A stretch of 64,000 nucleotides of DNA from assembly GCA_002105175.1 (NCBI GenBank), contig MCGE01000003.1:1426001-1490000 (forward strand), written 5' to 3'. Position 1 is the stretch's first letter. Each line of letters opens with the position of its first letter. The position numbers and the translations under genes are program-made. This stretch comes from Absidia repens (taxonomy: Eukaryota > Mucoromycota > Mucoromycetes > Mucorales > Cunninghamellaceae). Positions 56,843-64,000 of the stretch are shown one piece after another. Under the pieces are notes generated by a model. It was given only the letters and a program-made list of their open reading frames with translations. It did no database searches and was not told the origin of the DNA.

Positions 56843-59412
56843 TTAATGGTAAGAGTGATGAACCAAGGGAACATATTCTGGTTGGAACATGGAGTTTTTG
56901 ACGACTTCACTGAGCAATTCACCTTCCTTGAGCTTGGCAGTAGCAACACCTTCTTCATAGGCCACTTCACACACCCGAGTACCGACAGCCAAAGCGACAT
57001 CACGAAGGTTGGCCACACCAGGGAATAGAGTACCTTGCTTCAGTTGGGCAGGAGAGGCCATATCAGCGATGACACGTGCTGTTTCCAAAAACATAGTGGG
57101 GGTTACTTCATTTGCTCTTGACACAGTGATACCCAAACCAAGACCCTAATAAATAAATAAATGAAATACATGATCAGTTTCATCTTCCCGTCCCTTTTTT
57201 TCATTTTTTTTATTGGTGTTGTCACTTACGGGGAAACTGTAAGAGTTGTTACATTGGTTGGTGCGTCCGATCTTACCGTTGGGCAAGTTGACATTTTCAA
57301 ATGGACTTCCAGAAGCAAAGATAGCGCGGCCCTCCGTCCAGGCAAAAGCTTCTTCGGCAGTACATTCAGCGTGCGTATCAGGATTACTGAGAGGGAATAC
57401 GATAGGCTTTTCTTCATACTTGGCCATGGTTCGGATCGCCTTTTCAGAGAAGACACCTCGGATACCGGTCAGACCCAAGATGGCAGTAGGCTTCACACGT
57501 TCCACCACTTCTTCCAGCGTCAAACGATCGGGTAGGTCTGCCTTGACGTAGCATTGTTGGCGTTCGTCCAGTTGCGTGCGTTCCCCCTTGCGAGCCACTG
57601 TTTGTTGCGCAGCATCTTCTGCCGAGAGAGCTGGGTTACCTAATAAACCATGTTGATCCATCATCCAGATACGGCTGTAGGCTTCATCCCGGGATCGGAC
57701 ACGACCTTGAGCCACCATACAATCGATGATACCTTCGCAAACACCCACACCTGCAGACCCAGCACCAACACAAATGATACGTTCTTGATTCAAGTCTTCT
57801 TGCTTTTTACCGCGTGCTTTGAGACCAGCAAGGATACCAGCCAAGGTGATCGAGGAAGTGGATTGAATGTCATCGTTGAAGCAAGTCACCTTGTTGCGAT
57901 CTGAAATCAGAAGGAAGAACGACATTATTAGTATCTCTACCATCTTTGTCTATTATATATATATATATTTGGTTACTTACATTTGTTCAACAAGTTGTAA
58001 GCATGAGGATACTTGAAATCTTCGAATTGGATCAAAGCATCTATCGAAAAAAAAGGTCGATAAGTACGCCATTTTATAATATCATATTTAAATGTCGACA
58101 ACTTACTTGGCCAGCGACTCTTCACAGCAGTAACCCATTCGTCCACAAAGCTGTAATAATCTTCACCTTCGACACGAGGATGACCCATACCCATATAAAG
58201 AGGATCATTCAGCAAGCTTTCATTGTTGGTACCGACATCCAACACAACAGGTAAGACAGATCTTGGACGAATACCACCAGCAGCAACGTACTATATTAAA
58301 GATTAATTGTTAGCAATAGTGGTACACGTGTGGGGTAAACCTATTTCCATTGTAACCTACCAAACTAAGCTTTCCAATAGGAATTTGCATTCCGTTAGCA
58401 CCCAAATCACCCAAGCCAAGCACTCTTGAGCCATCAGTGACCACAATCACATCTACTTCATCATGAGGCCAGTTGTAAACCATAGCAGACATGGCACCAC
58501 GATCCTGAGTGGAGAAGTACATACCCCGAGACCGACGGTAAATAGAGTGTGAGCGCAAGCAAGCCAAACCAACTAGAACCGGGGTTTAGAAAAAAGAAAA
58601 AATTTAAGAGTTAGATTTGCGACTGCTGGGAAATCACAGGAAGTATTGGGAATATACACTATCAAAAAACCCAGCTATATTTTGCGTTGTTTTTTTTTTC
58701 TGTCATATTTTTTGATTACCTGTGGGAGTGTAAATGATCCCAGCCAATTCTTCCAAATGATTGATCAGTAAACGGTAAAAGAGGGTTTCATTTCGATCTT
58801 GAAGAGCTGATAAAAACACAAACTTGGCCAATGGAGTACGACAATCATCCAAATTTCGCTTCACTCGCAATAATTGTTTGTCCATTTCTTGACAACGAGG
58901 AGGAACAAGACCACGGATGGCTAAACGTTCACGTTCAGCAAGACTAAACGCAGTACCTAATTTTAAAGGAAGAAAAAAAAAAAGGCGCATGGTTAGTTAG
59001 CATTTCCGTGCGCATGTAATCTATATCTATATATATACCTATAATATACCTCTTCTCCTCATATTTCCTTTTCCTTTACCCGGCCGTCCGCCCACCCGTT
59101 CCGGTCTCTCCTTACTTTTTTTTTTTTTTTTCTGTCTTTGGCCAATCCAGTATCCACCTGTGTCATGGACACAACGCCAACCCCAGTTATACCCACACAT
59201 AAAAATAAAAAAAAATAAAAGCCAAGCTTACCTTTTGATAATAAGGGATCGTGAATGATATTGACACCTTTCGAAGAAGTGACTTGAACAGTCTTGTCCA
59301 AACGGGGATCAGAGGCGCCAACAACAGGTGGCACACCGTAATGGCGACGACCTAGTGACCGAGCACTTGACATCCAACTGGATTTAGCTAACGAACGACG
59401 ACACAAGAGCAT
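56843..59412 (-). CDS. NAD(P)-dependent malic enzyme, mitochondrial
   Basis: Multi-exon gene from ATG 59412. The N-terminus ([26 protein letters not shown]) is an Arg/Ser-rich mitochondrial presequence. The malic-enzyme pattern is complete: [28 protein letters not shown] with the catalytic Tyr, [18 protein letters not shown] with the catalytic Lys, [19 protein letters not shown] (metal Asp residues), the dinucleotide fold [12 protein letters not shown], and [11 protein letters not shown]. It oxidatively decarboxylates malate to pyruvate in the matrix, yielding NADH or NADPH; the cofactor cannot be settled by eye. Introns are short; exon joins I followed (for example FP to [13 protein letters not shown]) keep frame. 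It neighbours the AT-hook gene on the same strand. Confidence 0.94.
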
Positions 59413-60216
59413 GGTAGATGAACAACACAAAAATGACAAAAACAAACAAAGAATAGAAAAGGAGGGGACGGATAAGAGAAGGGAAGAAAGAAGTACAAAA
59501 GAAGAAAGGAAAAAGAAGAGAAGGCAAAAAAAAAAAAATTGAAGGGACGCTATTTACGCTGTGAATTTTTTTTTTTTTTTTTTTGCCCAATGGCCGACCG
59601 CAAGGAAAAATGACTCCTGTTTGAGCGGCAGTTGAAAGCATTACCAATCTTTTTGAATGCCCGTCTCCATTTTGGTTGCTGCTGCCCATTACACACACCC
59701 ACCCTTCTCCACCTTCAACGGATCGCCATTACTTTCCTCCACCCATTGCCCCCCCCCCCTTTTTTTTGAACTCCACATTAAAATAATTGTATATATAATA
59801 AAAATAAGAAAATAGTCAACTATATCTATATATATATATATATAAAATGCTTCAATTGTTTATTACATGGGGTTGTAGTGGATGAATATATAATGTAAAA
59901 TATAAAAATAGGGAAACATAGGTACATGGAGTTGTGTATGTATGAAGTGTATAATAAAATAAAAAGGAAAGACTATAAAATGGTAGGTGCGCTAAAACTA
60001 ATAAAGAGTGGCAATATATGTAGGAAAGAAGAAGAAGAAGAAAAAAAAACAAAAGAGTGAGATCATACAATAAAAAAGAGGGTCTGCGTGTGTGAGTGTG
60101 TGTGTGTGTGGGTGTGTGTGTAGAGCTGTGTATGCGTGTATCATATATATATATGGTAATAAATAAATAGAAAAAGCGGGGGGAGGGAGGAGGCTGAGAG
60201 GAGGGGGGTGGAGATC
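59413..60216. other. Intergenic: malic enzyme promoter and AT-hook gene 3' flank
   Basis: About 800 bp with poly-T (59567-59583) and poly-C (59750-59759) runs, a (TA)n run near 59828-59843 and (TG)n tracts near 60090-60120. No gene seen. Confidence 0.4.
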
Positions 60217-61584
60217 CTAGTTTGATAAAGTCGACCGGTCATTCAATGATAAATCCTTTGTCCAATCAATAATAGCATCGGCATCCGTCTTATGTTTGTG
60301 ATTGTGATTTCGATGATGAGAATGAGTGTAAGGATAGGGGGATTGTTTTTTGCTTATCCGTAAGTTGCTTCTATTTGCTGGTAAAAGATGTGGTGGAGGT
60401 GTTGAAGATAATGGTGCTTGCGATGAGCTATTGATGTTGGAATGCGGTGTTTTGACTCGATTGGCGCCACGTTTGGCTGTCAAATCACGCCACACAAAAC
60501 AAGAGTTCCCTGCCAATTGTGTCTTTGGCTTTCTACCACGCTTCTTCTTTGGCATTGTCAACGTGGTGTCCATACTAGTATTGGTAAATGTGTTCAAATT
60601 CTGGTGACTGGAATTCCTATTGCTGCCGCCATTGTTGTCATGGGGCCATAACACAAGCATCACACCATTTTTCGAAGTCATGCTGGTCGCTGCTGCTGCC
60701 GATTCCTGGTGTAATGGTGTTGATGATGATGAGAATGATGAGGAAGAAGATGATGATAATGAAGGTGATAATGATGGATCAGAGAAAGTGGAATTTGGAG
60801 AGGAGGAAGAGGAGGATAAATGATGGTCTTGTTGATTGTCTTCCATATGTTCTGGTAGCTGGGTTCGCTTGACATCCCACACTGTTGGAGTGACAAAAGT
60901 CCAATGATCACGTTGTACTTGTCGATTTGCGTTTGGAGGTCTACCACGTTTTCGTTTGACAACTGGATCACCAGAAGAGGATGACGATGTTGAAGTTGAA
61001 GGACAAGGTTGTTGACAAGGGGAGAGAGATGGAGAAAGAGATTGAGGTCGCTGATACTGGTATGACTGAGGATACTGCTGCTGTTGATCTTGCTGATGCA
61101 TAAAAGGATCGGACAATCGGCTTTCAGGAACTTGAATGGGAGAAGAAGGTGCAGTGACAGCAGTTGACGTAGCGACCGATGACCATGATGATGTAGATGC
61201 ATTAGAATGAGATCTAGAGCGATTCAAGGTATCGGGAGGAGGTAATAAAAAAGGATGATGAGGAGACGAGACAGGGGAAGACTGGGGCGTATCCAAAGAT
61301 TGATAAGATAATAACGGAGAGCAAGTTGGTGAAGAAGAATTTGAAGGTGGATCATAAGGAATTGATAACATGAGAGAGGGGTATTCTTTGTCAGATAAAC
61401 GTAATGAGGGTATAGAAGGAAGATCGTGTTGACAGATTGGTGAATGTGGAGGAGGTGTGGCATGTTGGAGTAATGAACTGACAGGTGGTAAAGTACAGCT
61501 ACCTTTTGGTGAAGGAGGAAGTGGTAAAGTATAAGTACGTTTTGGTGAAGGAGGATGTAGTAAAAATTTAGGTGGTCGTGTCAT
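60217..61584 (-). CDS. AT-hook protein with duplicated AT-hook/aromatic module
   Basis: Single exon, 455 aa. Two AT-hooks are clear: KRKRGRPPN (about residue 212) and KKKRGRKPK (about 345), which bind the minor groove of AT-rich DNA. Each is followed, after a short spacer, by a similar aromatic segment (HWTFVTPTVWDVKR and NSCFVWRDLTAKRG), so the hook plus aromatic unit appears duplicated. The N-terminus has repeats of the type YTLPLPPSPKGSCTLPP, and the rest is Ser/Pro/Gln/His-rich and likely disordered. I do not recognise a named family; a nuclear regulator is the sensible reading. Its start is 288 bp from the divergent start of the gene at 61872. Confidence 0.75.
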   Translation of the reverse strand: MTRPPKFLLHPPSPKRTYTLPLPPSPKGSCTLPPVSSLLQHATPPPHSPICQHDLPSIPSLRLSDKEYPSLMLSIPYDPPSNSSSPTCSPLLSYQSLDTPQSSPVSSPHHPFLLPPPDTLNRSRSHSNASTSSWSSVATSTAVTAPSSPIQVPESRLSDPFMHQQDQQQQYPQSYQYQRPQSLSPSLSPCQQPCPSTSTSSSSSGDPVVKRKRGRPPNANRQVQRDHWTFVTPTVWDVKRTQLPEHMEDNQQDHHLSSSSSSPNSTFSDPSLSPSLSSSSSSSFSSSSTPLHQESAAAATSMTSKNGVMLVLWPHDNNGGSNRNSSHQNLNTFTNTSMDTTLTMPKKKRGRKPKTQLAGNSCFVWRDLTAKRGANRVKTPHSNINSSSQAPLSSTPPPHLLPANRSNLRISKKQSPYPYTHSHHRNHNHKHKTDADAIIDWTKDLSLNDRSTLSN

Positions 61585-61871
61585 TTGTGAAAAAAAAAAA
61601 AAAAAAATTGTAAAAAGAAAAATAAAAAGAGAGAAGAGAAAAGAAAAAAAAAGGGGGGGGAATAAAGGCCTTTATATTTTTTGGGAAGTATTTCACTAAA
61701 TAAGGTAAAATGTTAAACAGGCCAAAAGAATTTTAGAAGGTTCCAAAAGCCTCAGTCGAGTTCCCTTTCAGTCACACAATCAACATTTTAAACTCAGTCA
61801 AAGCTTGGTTGGTATTTCTATTTCTATTTCATATCTTTCTTGTACATGATTGTTTTTTTATAAAAGAAACC
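61585..61871. promoter_or_regulatory. Divergent promoter between AT-hook gene and right-edge gene
   Basis: A 287-bp gap between outward start codons, with A-rich and T-rich runs and no identifiable element. Confidence 0.35.
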
Positions 61872-64000
61872 ATGAATCCTTCTACTCCTTCCTTTTATAC
61901 TATCCTACACACACCTCCTCTTATTGATGCATCAGAGTAAATTATTCCCTTGAAGTACCCTTTACATTATTATCCGCAGATGTTTTTAATTTTTTTTATT
62001 TTATTTTATCAGTCCACGACTTGAGTCTTTTCTTCAGGTTACCTTCCAACGTCATCCAATTAGTGATATTTATAAGGTAACTTTTTTTTACCCCTTTTTT
62101 ATTTTTACTCTATTGTTTTTTAACCTTCTTTCTTTTTCGTTTTACTTCCTTTATATATATGAATATATTAATATCATTAAGAAACATGTTCAAGATCTAG
62201 TACATTATTTGAATCAACCTCAACCTCATGTCAACAAAAAGTCATTGCAACTTTTATTCAAGATGCTGATTCAACAAGAAACATTCCATGAACCCGTAGG
62301 TAAGAATATTTTTGATTTTGTACACGGAAACGCGTTACTTTATCAGATACTAAGTTTGGTATATCCAGATCCAGGCTATTCTTTTAGAAACGTTATCATT
62401 GGCTATCTTTTGAATCAACTGGACTCCCCCTTTTCTTCATCTTGGGCTCTTTTGTTTATACAGAAGGAATGCATGGACTTTATACAATACGAGGAAAAAA
62501 TCAAATTACTAAAACTATGCTTACAGGTAAGGAATTGATATGAACATATAAAGTTAAAACTCATATATCATATTTTTATTCTCGGGTTTTTATAGCTTAG
62601 ATCAACTATTGGTTATGATGACCTTGAACATAATCAAGCTTTGTACAACATACAAAAGGATCTACATCTACCATCATGTGCTTGGAAAGAAGAAATTCTA
62701 GTCAATTGTCAAGATAAACAAAGGTATACAAACAATAAACATACATGGCACACACACAACACACAAAAAATGACACTATTATATATAGGCTTTATGACTG
62801 TGATATACTGCTTGAACGCATTATTCAAGCACCAAATAGTTCTCTTACTTTGATAAATGAATGGCTAAAGGTAAATCATACACACACACACACACGCACA
62901 CACAATAAAAAAAACGAGAGAGAATCAATTTATTGTGTGTATGTAACCTCACTGACTTTATATATATATATATAACAAAAATTTACTTTTTAGATGATTC
63001 CAGATAACAAACATATTCCATCTTCAATACAAACAAGGTACATGTTTCCATTGACACTTTCCATCGAAGTATATCACTGACCAATAGTATGGTTTTTTCT
63101 TTCTTCTTTGTTATTCTTTTTTAGGTTGAAACTCCATGGCGCCACATATCCATTGGAAATAAAGCAATTCAATCGATCACTGACATCCAAGGGTTATTGT
63201 TTACCAGTAGGTCATAGGGGAGAATGATAAAGGAGGGGGGGGGCAACAATATCGAATGGAACGGCTGGAAAAGACGGAAGGTGCTCATGACTTCATTTTT
63301 TTTTTTTACATATACTACCTGTTTTAGACCGTATCACCAGATTTGTTGCGCTTGCTCACTCGAATATCATTGTCCTGTCCACTTTTGGAATTTCCAAGTC
63401 AGGTCGATGACATGGCAGCGATCATCTTGGAGCAATCACAAGTAACTGATAAAACAAATACTTACAATGGATGAATTAGATTCCTTTTTTTTTTTTTTTT
63501 TTTTTTACTTATAATACATCTTGCATTTTATTTATTATTTTAGTGGACTAACGTATCTTTTGATGATGCACTAGTAAAGAACATTCGATCGACTCTAGGT
63601 GTACATGATCAATATGATGGATCATTGCTGGAAGAATGTGCCTTGATGCTGAAAGATACCCCTGCAAGGTAACCGGACAAAAAAAAATGTGACCAGACTG
63701 TATAGAAAAGCAAAAATCATAACCAATCTTTATTATTATTATTATTATTATTGCCTAGATTTATGCCTCACCTTACACTCCTTATGATCATGATGGTAAT
63801 ACATTTCAACGTTATTGATCCTATCACCCCAAACTCCCCTTTTTTATGCTGATCCACATCATTTCTCTTTTTATGTAGACAAGCACAAGTCTGACACTTG
63901 GACTTCCTTTTTGGGTGCAAGCCATAGCACAAAGGGTAGATGAAACGGTTTATTTGAATAGTTTGGATGATCCTTCTGTCATGGATTTGGTTCGGTTGGT
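61872..64000 (+). CDS. Unrecognised many-exon gene, truncated by window edge
   Basis: At least eleven short exons join in one frame: 61872-61936, 62013-62076, 62182-62526, 62596-62723, 62789-62870, 62994-63037, 63125-63206, 63328-63441, 63544-63668, 63759-63795 and 63879 to the edge. The product starts MNPSTPSFYTILHTPPLIDA and is made of alternating hydrophobic and polar helices (DLVHYLNQPQPHVNKKSLQL, KIKLLKLCLQLRSTIGYDDL, LLRLLTRISLSCPLL), which suggests an alpha-solenoid of HEAT/ARM type. No catalytic motif, signal peptide or membrane segment is visible in this part. I cannot name a family. The intron density is the highest in the window. Confidence 0.7.

Overview
The window reads as nuclear DNA of an early-diverging fungus, most likely Mucoromycota. 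The evidence is many short GT-AG introns (roughly 50-130 nt), AT-rich intergenic DNA, and gene types typical of that group: an IFRD-family protein, LIM-C1-RhoGAP, Sin3, a PWWP plus IBD-like protein, a C2 plus class-3 lipase and a GPI-anchored Kre9/Knh1-like wall protein. The species cannot be fixed from sequence alone. I rebuilt several gene models exon by exon and the reading frame closes exactly: IFRD 410 aa, the GPI protein 256 aa, the PWWP protein 350 aa, GatA 521 aa, the lipase 843 aa, peroxiredoxin 216 aa, the PPOX-like protein 243 aa and the kinesin 1705 aa.

Layout. 0-11.3 kb: the 5' end of a bHLH factor running off the left edge (-), IFRD (-), Zim17/Tim15-type zinc-finger protein (-), a first dispersed repeat copy, a small membrane-type protein (-), a GPI-anchored protein (+), and a clearly broken RVB2/reptin gene (-). 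11.4-22 kb: a small protein, a PWWP protein and a glycerate-kinase-like P-loop kinase (all -), repeat copy 2, a LIM-LIM-C1-RhoGAP protein (-) and a decayed tRNA-Gln-like sequence. 22-36 kb: mitochondrial GatA (-) diverging from a C2-lipase (+), an acidic small protein (-), 1-Cys peroxiredoxin (-) and SIN3 (-). 36-44 kb: a PPOX-like flavoprotein (+) and a kinesin-4-like motor (+). 44-56.5 kb: repeat copy 3, split by a full-length Ty3/gypsy-type LTR retrotransposon; a serine/threonine dehydratase (-); and repeat copy 4 (inverted). 56.8-64 kb: mitochondrial malic enzyme (-), an AT-hook protein (-) and an unrecognised many-exon gene running off the right edge (+).

Most genes are independent housekeeping or regulatory loci; I see no gene cluster forming a shared pathway. 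Several contribute to the mitochondrion (Zim17, GatA, malic enzyme) and to chromatin (Sin3, the PWWP-IBD protein, the AT-hook protein, the RVB2 relic).

The least ordinary signals are: (a) a dispersed intergenic repeat family of about 1.1-1.3 kb, four copies, with a conserved terminal CACGTG block, a conserved core and internal AATAAAATATG-type modules; (b) a very young LTR element with identical 283-bp LTRs and a 5-bp target duplication inserted in one of those copies, its pol frame broken at a single point; and (c) the RVB2 pseudogene, which keeps its introns but carries a nonsense codon, three frameshifts and a lost splice acceptor. I did not find CRISPR-like arrays, rRNA or intact tRNA genes.
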